From: Microvelia longipes
Lineage: Eukaryota > Arthropoda > Insecta > Hemiptera > Veliidae
Reading direction: 5' to 3'
Assembly (NCBI GenBank): GCA_018340805.1
Contig: JACMZG010001914.1
Span: 15,347,014 to 15,411,013 of the forward strand
Length of the DNA: 64,000 nt
Shown in pieces: positions 48,944-60,539 of this stretch; the stretch's first letter is position 1, and every line of letters begins with the position of its first letter. The notes under the pieces are model-generated. The model saw only the letters and a list, made by a program, of their open reading frames with translations. It did not search any database and was not told the DNA's origin. The position numbers and the translations under genes were made by a program.

Positions 48944-49642
48944 GTATGATAATTTAAAATAAATGGATAATGATTTTAAATAAATATTTACCATATATTT
49001 GGTATATAAATATATCAAAATATCAAATTGCCTGCTGAAGTGGTTGCTGTTAATTTCAAATTTTCTTACCTAATACCGTTATTGAGTTGGGAAGGGAAGT
49101 GTAAAGTTAGGTATTGTTACTTCCTTCACATGTGGGGTTTGACAGGGGGTTCAACACCTTGTTTAAGCTCTTTTGTGTGAACAGTTGGGGTGTCCCAAAC
49201 GAATTTAAATGAATCTTCTTTTTCCAATCATTAAGTAGACTAAATGGACTATTTGAGCTCGAGGTAAAATGTTAACCTACTACTCAAGAATACATAAATA
49301 TTACAAAACACACCTTATTACAACAGTATGATTGGTCTATGTCAAAGTATTTTAATTACATAACCAATATCAACCACATAAAAAACAGTATTCACTCAAA
49401 AACAGTCATTGTGTTTTTGTTTTCTGAATAAGCAAAATCAGTTAATTATTAGTTTAAAATAAGCTATAAAATGCAATAAAATGCATCATTGTGTGTTTCT
49501 TTAAATAATAAAATGAATTCATAAATATTAATCAAAATAAAACCTTAAGGTTGTAAAGTGATCCTGCCTTATGAGTTTTGTTTCGATCATCATTTGTTTT
49601 GACTCTTCGCCTTTCTTTTTTATCTTAATTTTTTTTTTGTGA

Positions 49643-49644
<2 letters not shown>

Positions 49645-49697
<53 letters not shown>

Positions 49698-49708
49698 ATA
49701 TATATATA
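49645..49708. repeat. (TA)n microsatellite
   Basis: A near-pure TA run with one phase slip. Confidence 0.95.
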
Positions 49709-49904
49709 AACTTATTTTTCGTTATTAGGACCTTAGAAACGAATTTCTGACAGACTAACATCTTCAACTTATGCTACGAATGATTTTTTTCTGAAAAAAT
49801 TCGCTGAAGCCATTGCGCTAAATGGATTAAGGAACTTTTGGCCGTTTTGCGGGCACATTCCAGATTGCTGTTGTTTTGTATTCTCTTTACCTTACCTCAC
49901 ATAC

Positions 49905-50310
49905 TATCCTAGGTATAAGGAAACTATTGTTCAATTTTAAGACGTTTTCATCATCCTGTTTGTGTCATGGATAACTCCCGCTGTGTTTATGCTAGATAGT
50001 AGAAACCTGGCACAAAAATCAGACTTAAGGTCTAGTTGTGCTGCCAGGATGCTATTTTCAGACCACGATAACCTATTTTGCTGAGTCATGAAAAATGTAA
50101 TAAAAAATCGTTAAAAATAAAACATTTATTAATCGATTTGAAATTGTCAAAAATGTACAACTGTAGGTGATAACTTGATTCAAAAAATTTTATTTAGATA
50201 TTAGTCGCTGTTATAACAATATTAACTTTTAAACTTTCATGGCTTAATATTTTAAATGGTTTTGACGTACGACACATATTCAGATATCGTAAAACAAGAA
50301 AAATTAGGAG
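49905..50310 (+). repeat. Diverged dispersed repeat fragment
   Basis: CCTAGGTATAAGGAAACTAT resembles the left end of the dispersed family (3110, 47630), but the following sequence diverges. Weak assignment. Confidence 0.3.
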
Positions 50311-50422
50311 TCAAAATTCGAAAGGTACTTAAGTTTTACTTTGTAAGTTGTTGGCGTCATAAAGGAGTTAGGCCCTGGCAGATTTTTCTTAAGAGGGCTA
50401 TTTTTGGCACGTATGTAACACA

Positions 50423-50629
50423 TAGTAAAAATTAGTAAATAAATAAAATAATTAGCGTCTTCAGCAAAAATATGGAATTTTTACTTTTGGCAAATTCCAA
50501 ATGTTCCAAAGTTACAAATGTCCAATGAAAAATTGGACATTTGTAACTTGAAGAATTTGCCAAAAGTAAAAATTCCATATTTTTTGGCTGAAGACGCTAA
50601 TTATTTTATTTATTTACTAATTATTACTA
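50423..50629. mobile_element. 207-bp near-perfect foldback element
   Basis: The left arm TAGTAAAAATTAGTAAATAA...TTAGCGTCTTCAGC is complemented by GCTGAAGACGCTAA...TTATTTACTAATTATTACTA. Inner arms AAAAATATGGAATTTTTACT and TTGGCAAATTC also pair, with a centre near 50531 (TTACAAATGTCCAATGAAAA against AATTGGACATTTGTAA). Both strands can form one long hairpin. No coding frame. Confidence 0.85.
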
Positions 50630-51714
50630 TTTATTATAGTATATTTTAGTATAATTAATAGTATATATTATTATAATTAGTGTATAGTTTATTGTTTACT
50701 ATTTATTACATCACTAATTATTATTATTCATTACTTATTATTAATTATTATTCACACCTTCATTTAAGGTATTTATATTCACAAATGCTGCTAGATTTAG
50801 GGACAATAGTAACCCTAAAATTTTTACAAAATCAAACGTATTTAGTTTAATTACGATTTTTAAACGTAATTAGTTCAATTGCGAATTTTTAAATGTTATT
50901 AGTTAAATTGTTTATAAATGGTTAAAATATCGATTGGTCTTTTTTTATAAGTTATAATTTGAAAAATTATAAAATAATTAGTTATTACAGTGAAGAAGAA
51001 AGTAAAATCTAATTTACTTAGATCCTTAATGTAGGGAAATTTTGTTCTATTAAGGATGAGAAAAAGTGTTTTTAATTTTATAGAGTTGGTATGACTGCGT
51101 TGAGGTCGCTGTGCTGATTTCAGTCCGCGCTACTCCGTTCCGTTCGTAACATCTTCGGACTTTTCTAAAGACGTCAGGATTAAAAATATATACATTTCAT
51201 GACACAAAAACCGAGGTACGAGTATATTCTAAATTATATTCCTTTCTAGTTTCATTGATTTAATAAATGAATCATGTACTTGTTCTATTACTGTTAAGGA
51301 TGATGCTAACATTTCTTTATCCCTGAAATTATATTGTGAACTTTTTATAATGTTTTTAAACTTCTGTGTTTCGAGTTATTTTTTATGGTAAAATAAACTT
51401 TTTTTCACATATGTACATGTACATAGACCAAAAAAGATTGACCAAGTAGAAAAGCGAAAAGTGAATTAGATTAAAGTAAACAGAGTAATTATAAATGATA
51501 ATACCTCATCTAATTAATTTTAAATATTTCTATTTTAATAAAATTACCTTCGTTTAGTAGTATAGGCATGTTATATGTGTCTCTTATAAAATATAAGGGA
51601 CCTATTAGGTATTTGACCAAAAAAATTGTAATTTCCTTAACAATTAATTACAAATTTAAATTGCTCATTCTTTATATTTATTATAAAAAAGAAACATGTT
51701 ATACAACATAAAAT

Positions 51715-51965
51715 TACTATGCTAAGTACAAATACAAACTTCGCTAATAGCTTTGCGACCGTCATCAGTGTTCGGATCGGGGATCGGTAAAAAAATTAAG
51801 AAGGTCCGTGAGTCTTTACTGGATTGCTTTGTTATCTCCAACATAGTGATTCTGTAAAAACTCTTGAATCTTTTGTTTGTCATGAGTTTCTTTTTTCAGT
51901 TAACACTGATGATGGCCACATGGTTGAAAGCCGGTTATATATTTATGCCTAATTTATTATTATTA
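51715..51965. repeat. Possible decayed foldback
   Basis: GCGACCGTCATCAGTGTT (about 51755-51772) is partly complemented by AACACTGATGATGGCC (51902-51917). The flanks carry TTGAAAGCCGGTTATATAT, similar to the inner arm of the 38426 foldback. Arms are short and diverged. Confidence 0.4.
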
Positions 51966-52235
51966 TTATTGCTAATAAGAAAGTTCTTTCTTGTTTATCT
52001 ATCCAGTCGATGTACTAGCGCTTCATTTTATTTATTTTATTTATTTTCCTTTAATTATATTTGAAAGGAAATATAGTCGCTTATTATTGGTACTACAGAC
52101 AAGAATGGCTGTTTTTAGTAGATTTTCGAAGAAAAAATGATGAGCTTATCTGGTTAGGGTCATGGAGTAGGGGAGGTGGATTTTTTTGGGGGACCTCGGC
52201 GTTTTACGTCTCAGGTCGAATCTGTTACACGCACA

Positions 52236-52357
<122 letters not shown>

Positions 52358-52665
52358 GTTCAAGATTTTTTGTGTCCTAGACGTTTCTATGGGACACGAT
52401 AACTTTCGAACGCTTTCTCGGGTCAAAATGAAACTTGTTACAGAAATCAACCTTGCTAATGTCCCGAACCCTATTGTTTATGAAAACAATTAAATCGAAC
52501 GTCATTAATCCACAATAATGACCCCATAAACATTTTAAAAAAATCACAAATATTCATAAAATGTTTACATTGGGCTGAAATGTTTTACACATATACTACT
52601 ATGTATGGTTCACAAACATACGAAGTTCCATTTTATTTAGTATTAGTTTCTGTTTTTTTATTGAT

Positions 52666-52684
52666 ATATATATAATAATATATA

Positions 52685-52716
<32 letters not shown>

Positions 52717-52735
52717 TGTGTGTGTGTGTGTGGTG
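52666..52735. repeat. (TA)n(TG)n microsatellite
   Basis: A TA run passing into a short TG run, the same compound form as at 9632. Confidence 0.9.
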
Positions 52736-52778
52736 TGTAAAACAAAACATTATAAATAGACATAATATAAACAAATTT

Positions 52779-53032
52779 GGGCCCGTATTCAAAGACATTG
52801 TCCTTACCTAAACCTAACATTTTCCTTAAGGGCTTCTTGGGGAACCTTTAAGGCTTCCTTAAGGAGCCCTAACATTTTGCTTACCTAAACTGTAAACCTA
52901 ACATCTTCCTTAAGGGCCTTATAGGTTCCTTAAGGAACCTATAAGGCTTCCTTAAGGAGACTTAACATTTTCCTCATCTAAACTGTAAACCTAACAATTT
53001 CCTTAAGGAAAATGTCTTTAAATACGGACCCA
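52779..53032. mobile_element. ~254-bp MITE with nested CCTTAAGG palindromes
   Basis: Ends GGGCCCGTATTCAAAGACAT and the complement of ATGTCTTTAAATACGGACCC form terminal inverted repeats. Between them a unit of about 80-90 bp (CCTAACATTTTCCTTAAGGG, ..., TTCCTTAAGGAGCCCTAACA, ..., ACCTAAACTGTAAA) is repeated two to three times. Each unit is self-complementary around TTCCTTAAGGAA, so the element is a palindrome made of palindromes. Non-coding. Confidence 0.75.
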
Positions 53033-53039
53033 AGTTTTT

Positions 53040-54120
53040 TCATTTATACACTTAAAAATTCCCTTATATTGTGGCAGTATGCCAAATATATAAACCAGTA
53101 ATAGGACGAACTGATAAAGTACAACAACCATGTGGCCGCGGAGTGGCAAAGAGGCCAAAGGCCTCTTGTTTTAAACGAAACTTTACTGATTGATAAGCTA
53201 CAAAAATTACCTGCAAGTAGTAAGCTGATGCAGGTAATTATTCACTATTTGAATATACCAGGCAAAGCCAATGTAGAAAAGTACCCTACGTGCCAATAAT
53301 ATTTAATTTTCTACCTTGTATAGAATATTTTATCTACTCACGCTAAAAGAGGTTTGGGTTTTAAATATCAAGTATTTCTTTGGAACTTTCCTTAAAAACA
53401 GAAGATAACTGAAGGTTATCAAATAAAATCAATGTTATTCAAATAAATGCAAGTCAGTTTTATGATATTTAAATTTAAGCAAAATGTACAAGTATTGAGA
53501 CTTCATTATTATCAAATGTTTTATTTCTATGCTTTATATAAGCATAGTGATCGTTTTATGTAAATAAATATATGTTAATAAATAAATGTGTCAGATCGAC
53601 ACTTAATTCAATTGATCATGAACAGATTCTTGCATGGCTTAAAATTAGCTTTAAAATATATAATATACGTAAAGGGTTATCGATGATTTTTTTAACTTGT
53701 GTCCATTTCTGTACGCGTAGCTTTAAGTTCTTTAACCGAAAATCGTAGGCAATATTGTAAAAAGAACAAGTTATAAGATATAAGAAAATAAATATTTTTT
53801 ATCATTAGACATTATGTCCGTTAGTACAAATTTTTTTACCAACGTTTTTTGTATGATGTTTACCAAGGCAATGGGTATGATGTTAATATAGTTGTCAGGG
53901 AATGTTGGTGTAGTATAAAGTGCAAAGTCCTACTATACCTCAATATAATACATTCAAAAACATCCTAAGAGCGGATCAAAAAGCCGGAAGTTTAAAAAAT
54001 ACCTTGATACCTGGATCCGTATCAAATAAAAAAAATTAAAAAAATTAAAATACCTGGATCCGCGCCTGAGTTGTTCTACGACAAAATAATGTTTTATGTC
54101 GTCATTAACCCGAAATAATG
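53040..54120. repeat. Mixed dispersed repeat fragments
   Basis: 53085-53180 holds, inverted, the module seen at 5150 and 60400 (CAACAACCATGTGGCCGCGG with GAGGCCAAAGGCCTCTTGTT). 53325-53395 resembles 57590-57665 (CTACTCACGCTAAAAG against CTACTCGTGCTAAAAG, then TCAAGTATTTCTTTGG-like). 54093-54112 has GTCATTAACCCGAAATAATG as in the 3469 module. No coding sequence. Confidence 0.45.
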
Positions 54121-54174
54121 ACAGTTTAAATTTCGATGCGATTGGATTGATTTAGACGCATGTAGCCACGTATA

Positions 54175-54592
54175 GACCAAGAGCCCGGGGTGTTTTGTTA
54201 TAAAAAGCGTAATGGCTGGAACCGGTCTCAATTTTTCGTAAATACCTTCCTGAACAAGGATCTGCAATTGCCGATCGTATCGGATGGGTGTCCAGGCAGA
54301 ACGCACTTTAGGGGTCAAAGGTTCTGCCTGGGACACCCATCCGATCGAGTCGGCAGAATTGCAGATCCTTTTTCAGGAAGGTATTTACGAAAAAATTGAG
54401 ACCGGTTCCAGCCATTACACTTTTTATTATTACTTAGGTGGTAAATTTGACCTGTAAAGTGCGTTCTGCCTGGGACACCCATCCGATCGAGTCTGCAGAA
54501 TTGCAGATCCTTGTTCAGGAAGGTATTTACGAAAAATTGAGACGGTTCAGTCATTACGCTTTTTATTAACAAAACACCCTGGGCTCTTGGTC
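54175..54592. mobile_element. TA-flanked multi-arm MITE, copy 2 (one forward arm, two inverted)
   Basis: Ends GACCAAGAGCCCGGGGTGTT and the complement of AACACCCTGGGCTCTTGGTC, with TA on both sides. One forward arm (about 54205-54318: GTAATGGCTGGAACCGGTCT, GTAAATACCTTCCTGAACAA, GTATCGGATGGGTGTCCAGG) is followed by two inverted arms (about 54320-54420 and 54440-54562). Arm sequence is very close to copy 1 at 30343, but number and orientation differ. Open frames over it are not genes. Confidence 0.85.
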
Positions 54593-54659
54593 TAGTATAA
54601 GAGTTGCATAAGTTTCGTTTCAATACGACAAGTATATCTATAATTTTTGTTGGATTATA

Positions 54660-54840
54660 AAACTTAAGTAGTAATGAGCGTGGTCAGTGCTGTATGGGTG
54701 ACCGCTGAGAATGAAACGAATGCATTTACAATCTGAGGACGAGCGAAGCGAGTCCGAAGACATGTTGCAGTATAAATTTGGCGAATTGTATACTCTGAGG
54801 GCGAGTAAAGTGAATCCGAAGCAGGAAGTATGAGCTAGCG
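54660..54840 (+). repeat. Dispersed repeat fragment (GAGCGAAGCGAG module)
   Basis: GGGTGACCGCTGAGAATGAA, ATCTGAGGACGAGCGAAGCG and GACATGTTGCAGTATAAATT match 3847-3935. A second, degenerate copy of the short module follows (CTGAGGGCGAGTAAAGTGAA), so it is locally duplicated. Confidence 0.6.
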
Positions 54841-55352
54841 TTAAATAGTACCCCATTTGTTTATTAGTGAATTTTCATCTTAAATTTACTTATTTTATTC
54901 GTAATTCGAATATTCGGCCAGTCAAGAGGCATTTCATTTGTGTAAAATGATTTTATATTCCTGGTTTTGATTTACAATATTTTACGAGTCGTATCGATTT
55001 GTTTGTTCCAACAAAATGAATTTTTGTTTCAACAAAATTCTGTTTATCTTTACTTTTGTTTCGTCTTATCTTTTATTTATTGATTGAAACAGAAAGATAT
55101 TTTAGAGTCTCGTTGATACATTATAAATTATAGACGGAATAAAAAAATATCCAACTTTGGTTTTTGTTTAAAATGAAATTCAACTTCGGCGTATTTCTAA
55201 TGAAATGAGTAATAACCAACCATTGATGGTTAATTTTTATTTCGTCTACTAGAAGATCAGACAGTGGCTAGACAGTATACAGATCTTGACAGTGATCTCT
55301 TTCTAGGTTATTTTATTCGTCGTAAAATATAGCTGTGTGAAGTTCTAAAATA

Positions 55353-57318
55353 GAGTCATTCCATGTCAAATCATCCCACTAAAAAATAAAATTCACATGC
55401 ATGGCGACCGATTTTGATAAAATTTGGTGGAGGTGTAGGGTCTATGCCTAAAAGAAAATACAAATTTCAGCTTAAAATATGCAGCCGCTTCCGGCGCACT
55501 GATGGGGCAAAGTTGTGGAAAATAGCTGATTTTCAGTGTTTTGGCACTCAGATTATCATTTGTATCTCTAAAAGTCGCAATATAAAATTTCATTCTGCTT
55601 GCAATTTGCAGCTAAAACCCTAAGGGTTTTAATATAAATAATGTCATTTTGGCCCAGCATTTTTTGCCCTTTGACGAGCCCCTCTTTTAAAAAATTTTAA
55701 ATATCTCAAAATGCGTATTTTTTAAAATTTTGAAAAAAACCCCAAATATAGCCATAGTTTAGGAAAGTGTCCACAAAGTTTCATGATGGGCCTCCATGGG
55801 CTTGGGCCCCAATATTTTTTTAAGTGGCAGAGGGTATAGGGATTGTCAGAAAAATATGATTTTTGTTAGAAACTTCTCTAAATAATCTTTATAAAATTAA
55901 TATATTTATATTTTTATTATAGTTTTGATAAGTATATGATATATACATGCTTATTTGCTTACAGGTGGCCCAAAGTCACCAACCCTATTATATTATGAAC
56001 AGTTTTTGTATAAAATATCGAACATGGATACCTCCCTTGTGTAGAGGGAACTCGTTTTAATGGTTTACACTTCCCCATCCACAAGTATGGGCTAAGCTAA
56101 AAAAACATTAATTGAAGAATGTACATATGGGCTATTCGGGTTCTAAGGATTATTCGACACATTGGCAAAAAAGATTTTATCTTTGATCTCTAATCTGGCA
56201 TTGAAGTACCAAAGCCCCAATATATTTATATTGGTTATAACTATTTATGGTTTGTACGTTTCACCAGTCACCATATATATATTGCTTAAGACCGAAGGTA
56301 TAAGCAACCAAAAGTTCCAAGAGTAACTTGAAACTTTTCTATAATTTCATCTCTCTTCCTCTAACTTCAAATGTGAGAGTGAAGAGATTGAGGTGTCCCA
56401 ACCCAAAACGTGTGGTGACTGGTGAACTTACAAACCAGTATAATAGTATAACCAATAAAATATATTGGGGCTTTGGGTATTTTCAATGCAGTTAGAGATC
56501 AAAGATAAATCATTAGAACCCGAATAGTCATATGCACATTCTTCAATTAATGTTTGGTTTTTAGCTTAGCCCATACTTGTGGGATGGGGAAGTGTAAACA
56601 TTAAAACGAGTTTCCCTCTACACAAGGGAGGTATCCATGTTTCGATATTTTATACAAAACTGTTCATAATATAATAGGGGTTGGTGACTTTTGGGCCACC
56701 CTGTATGCAAATAAGCATGTATATATCATATACTTATCAAAACTATAATAAATATAAATATATTAATTTTATAAGATTATTTTAGCGAAGTTTCTAACAA
56801 AAAGTCATTATTTTCCTGACAATCCCTATACCTCTGCCACTTAAAAAAATATTGGGCCAAGCCCATGGAGGTCCCATCATAAAACTTTGTGGACACTTTC
56901 CTATAACTAGTGGCTATATTTGAGGTTTTTTTCAAAATTTTAAAAAATACGCATTTTGAGATATTTAAAATTTTTTAAAAAGGGGGCTCGTCAAAGGGCA
57001 AAATTGGCTGCGAACCAAAATGACATTAAATAATATTGAAAGCCTTAGGGTTTAGCTGCAAATTGCAAGCAGAATGAAATTTTTATATATGCCACTTTTA
57101 GAGATACAATTGATAATCTAAGTGCCAAAACACTGAAAATCAGCTATTTTCCACAAATTTGCCCCATCAGTACGCGGAAGCGGCTGCATATTTTAAGCTG
57201 AAAATTTGTATTTTTTCTTTTAGGCATAGACCCTACACCTCCACCAAATTTTATCAAAATCGGTCACCATGCATGTGAATTTTATTTTTTAGTGGGATGA
57301 TTTGACATGGAATGACTC
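55353..57318. mobile_element. ~2-kb inverted repeat (arms ~920 bp, spacer ~130 bp)
   Basis: The left arm begins GAGTCATTCCATGTCAAATC and runs to about 56278. The right arm, about 56406-57318, is its complement and ends GATTTGACATGGAATGACTC. Correspondence holds throughout (for example GGAGGTGTAGGGTCTATGCC against GGCATAGACCCTACACCTCC; CCATCCACAAGTATGGGCTA against its partner near 56565), with scattered mismatches and small indels. Neither arm has a long open frame. It could be a foldback-type transposon, two head-to-head copies of one element, or an assembly fold-back artefact; arm divergence argues against a simple artefact. Confidence 0.85.
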
Positions 57319-57849
57319 AATATATCTATAATAGAAATGCTACATCTGGGAACTATTGCACCATTGTACATTCAAATTTCCCAAGTTAAATATTAAAAAA
57401 AACAGTAAAATTGAGTTGAAATCCGGCGCATATTTAACTCTTAACAAATGTCGGTGAGACGAAGTGATTAGGTGTTCCGAGGAAATACCTCGGAACTCAG
57501 GAACAAATTCCTGAGGATAATACCTGATTTATTTCGATATCAAAAACGCATATTTCGCATTTCTAATACGGATAAATTTCTGCCCGTTTATCATCTACTC
57601 GTGCTAAAAGTAAAGTTTGAGTTAGAATTTCAAGTCCGAAGTATTTTTATATGGAAGCTTCCGTATAAAATCCTTCCCAATCCTAATAATCAAAGATTTT
57701 TTTCAGAATCATGCCTCTGTAGACAAATTATGCTAAGCTTAGAATTAAGCGGTGAATCAATAATTTATTCATCGTGTTGAGAACTGGTTTAACTTATGCA
57801 TTAAAACAATAGCTATTAATTAGTACGTTCACACACACTTCTAGATCCG

Positions 57850-58010
57850 CGGATCGTATAGAATACGATCTCTCAATGCGGTAATATTAGCTGTATGAAC
57901 TATGCGGAGGGGATCCGATCGCATTCGCTGCTAGAACTAGGGAGATGGAATCTAAATGGATCCCCCGATACGCTGTATGTAGTACCTTTAGAGACGATCG
58001 TATTTAACGG
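57850..58010 (-). repeat. Inverted partner of the 15655 repeat
   Basis: 57920-58005 (AGAACTAGGGAGATGGAATC, GATACGCTGTATGTAGTACC) is the reverse complement of part of 15695-15765. The preceding stretch has a small palindrome (GATCGTATAGAATACGATCT, about 57847-57866), suggesting an element end. Non-coding. Confidence 0.6.
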
Positions 58011-58523
58011 ATAACCTTCTCGTCAAACTTATATTTCACTTCTATATTACCGTTTTTGATAAAATAACTTAGGGAAAATTATTTTTATCTGCTCACGGCA
58101 GGAAAATGAAGCATTACTGAACTAATTTTAGGCGAGAAAGTAGCATTTCCCAGATCGGCTGGTAATTAGTCATGAATGACTGCACTTTACCTGCCTAGGC
58201 AGAAAAGTAGCATTTCCCAGCCGCTCCTGCCTATGCTTGTAAAGAAAGTTAATAGATAATTTTTGTAAACATGATTAGTTAATTAATAATAAAGAATGTA
58301 TTTAATAATTTATACAATGAATAATTACATTATTTAACTAATTAAAATGAAAATAAAACATTTTGTAATGTAAATCTTTAATTAGAATTAAATTTTATTG
58401 ATTATTTTAAAGGCAACACTTTTTTGTCTTGGGTTTATTATCTCACCTTTTTTTGTCAAGTCATTTACTACTTTTATTATACGAACCAGTATTTAATACA
58501 GTTTAAAAGTTAGTTTATTCTAT

Positions 58524-58880
58524 AGCGGTTCCATAGCGTTTTGTGATGAATATCGTCGAAGATATAGACGAACTTTTCGAACATACCCGTCGGATGTTTT
58601 GGAAATAGCTACAAAATGCCAAAGAGAGCCTACTACCCGGCAAATCAGGAAGTAGGTATGTCAAAGCATATGAAGTGTTCAAAGAATGGTGCTCAGGAAA
58701 AAAGTAAAGAATGTAAGTGAAACGTTGTGTTAGCGTATTTAAAAGAACTGTCAAACACAAAATCGAGCGCTACTCTGTGATCAACTTTCTCGATGATAAG
58801 ATCTGTATTATCAGTCAAAGAAATAAATAAAACATTATTCAAAACGCATAAGTTTTCAAGAATACTAGTTTTACCAGAGG
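58524..58880 (+). pseudogene. Decayed tyrosine-recombinase-like (Crypton-type) fragment
   Basis: Two plus-strand frames read as pieces of one protein: KESLLPGKSGSRYVKAYEVF then KEWCSGKKVKNVSE, and after a frameshift near 58722, AYLKELSNTKSSATL then, past a TGA where Trp would be expected, STFSMIRSVLSVKE. This resembles the N-terminal SAM-like, DNA-binding part of the phage-integrase-type proteins that are multicopy in insect genomes. The catalytic domain is absent. At least one frameshift and one stop make it a relic. Family assignment is from memory of the motif pattern. Confidence 0.45.
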
Positions 58881-58892
58881 TTTTTTAATCAA

Positions 58893-59247
58893 TTTTCCGG
58901 TGGAGCAGTTTCTTGGGTACTAAGAAGCAGTCTTGTGTTTCATTGAGTTCCACAGAAGCAGAATACATTGCGTTAAGTGAGGCTTGCCAGGAACTCCAAT
59001 GGATTAAAAAATTATTACAGGACATTGATATTGAACCTATTGAAATAAACTTACTGGAAGACAATCTAAGTACCCTTAAGATGTTGGAACACGAAGGTGT
59101 CAAAACCAGGTCCAAACATATTGAGGTTAAATACCATTTTGTTAGAGAACTTAAACAGAAGAAAGAAATTAAATTCTCATACTGTCCTACAACAGAGATG
59201 CTGGCGACATCTAACCAAACTTTGCATGGCACAAAAATCAAGAATTG
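58893..59247 (+). pseudogene. Ty1/Copia retrotransposon RNase H remnant
   Basis: The 3' end of a Copia pol: GTKKQSCVSLSSTEAEYIAL, then SEACQELQWIKKLL, LLEDNLSTLKMLEHEG, TRSKHIEVKYHFVREL. This is the standard Copia RNase H end, including the STEAEY active-site segment and the RSKHI[ED] motif. Just upstream the same domain continues in another frame (SGGAVSWV, 58896-58919), so there is a one-base indel near 58917. Reverse transcriptase, integrase and gag are missing; the element is 5'-truncated and dead. It directly abuts the recombinase relic. Confidence 0.9.
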
Positions 59248-59319
59248 AGAGAAAGGATAGGACTGACATCTAATCTTTAAGTTATATATTATTTATGTTT
59301 TTTTTAAATTAGTTTAAGT

Positions 59320-59412
59320 TAAAATAAAATAAAAAATAAAATAAAAAAAATAAATAAATAAATAAAATAAAAAAAATAAAATAAAATAAACTAAAAATAA
59401 AATAAAAAATAA
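59320..59412. repeat. (AAAAT)n low-complexity tract
   Basis: Degenerate AAAAT/AAAT repeats between the Copia RNase H remnant and its probable 3' LTR. Confidence 0.85.
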
Positions 59413-59420
59413 TAATTTGA

Positions 59421-59560
59421 GAAGGGTGTTAGAAAGCAAATTATTATTGTTCTATGGTAACATATTTATTATTATTTGTACTGTTTATGTCAAATTAAAT
59501 GCATTCCTTGTTTTGTAACTTGATTAAGTGTGGATTTATTACTGTTCGCAGATAAAATAT
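59421..59560 (+). repeat. Probable start of a Copia 3' LTR
   Basis: GAAGGG (59421-59426), a short polypurine tract, is followed at 59427 by TGTTAGAAAGCAAATTATTA, the TGTTA start typical of Copia LTRs, at the expected distance downstream of RNase H. The right end of the LTR is not identified, and no 5' LTR is present in the window. Confidence 0.55.
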
Positions 59561-60289
59561 TGTGTGGAACGAGGCAGGAAAGGATACATAACTGACTCGT
59601 ATATTTGCCTCGTCAGTCAAATTATATATTATCTGCCTCGGCTTCACCTCGTCAATCAAAATTAAAATTACCTGTCTCGGCTTCGCCTCTGCAGGTAATT
59701 TAGATAGCACCCCTCGCCTTCGGCTCGGGGGCTAACTTCGATACTAGTCAGTAATATTCCATTTTCCTGCCTAGTTACACAAATAACTATTTTTTAGTGT
59801 AACTTTATTATTATGCAAAGAAATCACAATTTAATTAAATATATTTTTTGTTTAAATTTCTTATAACCAAAAGTGAACCTTCACTGTATAAGACGCCATG
59901 TTTTGGCGGGATCAGTTATCACGTAATCTCACTCGATCGACTAAACAAATACGCTGTAAGAACCGTGAAGTTAGTTGACTGTATTTCATACGTATGAAAT
60001 ACGATTGCCAGTTAAATACGCTGTGTGTATGTAGTAATTGTCACCAATGAAGCACTTATACTTGATTGTTCCTGCGAGCTACAGTTGAGGTATAACATAT
60101 CGTGTTCCCAGATTTTTTTTTCACAGGAAATTTGTCTGTTGTCACGTGCCAGGTGATTTCTCATCCAGAACTTCTAAATTTCAAAATCTATCATTAAATC
60201 CTTTTGAAGATGTTTCCATTGTAAATTGCAAGTAGTAACATATTAACTACTACTACACTACATTTGTATACTTTTATGTGAGTCCAGTA

Positions 60290-60520
60290 TACTAAACAAG
60301 AGGCCTTGGCGCTTATCGCCTCAACCGCTCCACAGCGTCGGCGCTAAGTGCCGCTTCGTGGCCCCCGCGCCTTGTTGTGGCCGCTTCGCGGATACATTGT
60401 TGTTGTCCTATTTCAGTTCGTAATATAACTAGTTTACATAAGTGGCCTACTGCAACGATATAAGCGAATTTTCGAAAGTATTAGTCAAAAAATGTTATTT
60501 GTTTACGTTAAGTAACAATA
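60290..60520 (+). repeat. Dispersed repeat module (GGCCGCTTCGCGG / ACTAGTTTACATAAG)
   Basis: AGAGGCCTTGGCGCTTATCG, CCGCTTCGTGGCCCCCGCGC, CATTGTTGTTGTCC and AACTAGTTTACATAAGTGGC match modules near 5150-5215 and, inverted, 53085-53180. It is locally more GC-rich than its surroundings. Confidence 0.55.
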
Positions 60521-60539
60521 TATACAAGTAGGTAATGCA

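Noticed and set aside
54094..54623. Several open frames on both strands
   Set aside because: They cross the arms of a MITE; the same peptides appear on both strands because the arms are inverted copies.
55393..55623. Open frames in the 2-kb palindrome arm
   Set aside because: They do not persist in the other arm, as mismatches break them without a coding pattern; treated as noncoding repeat.
57472..57780. 102-residue open frame
   Set aside because: Part of it is a dispersed repeat also seen near 53325-53395, and no family is recognised.
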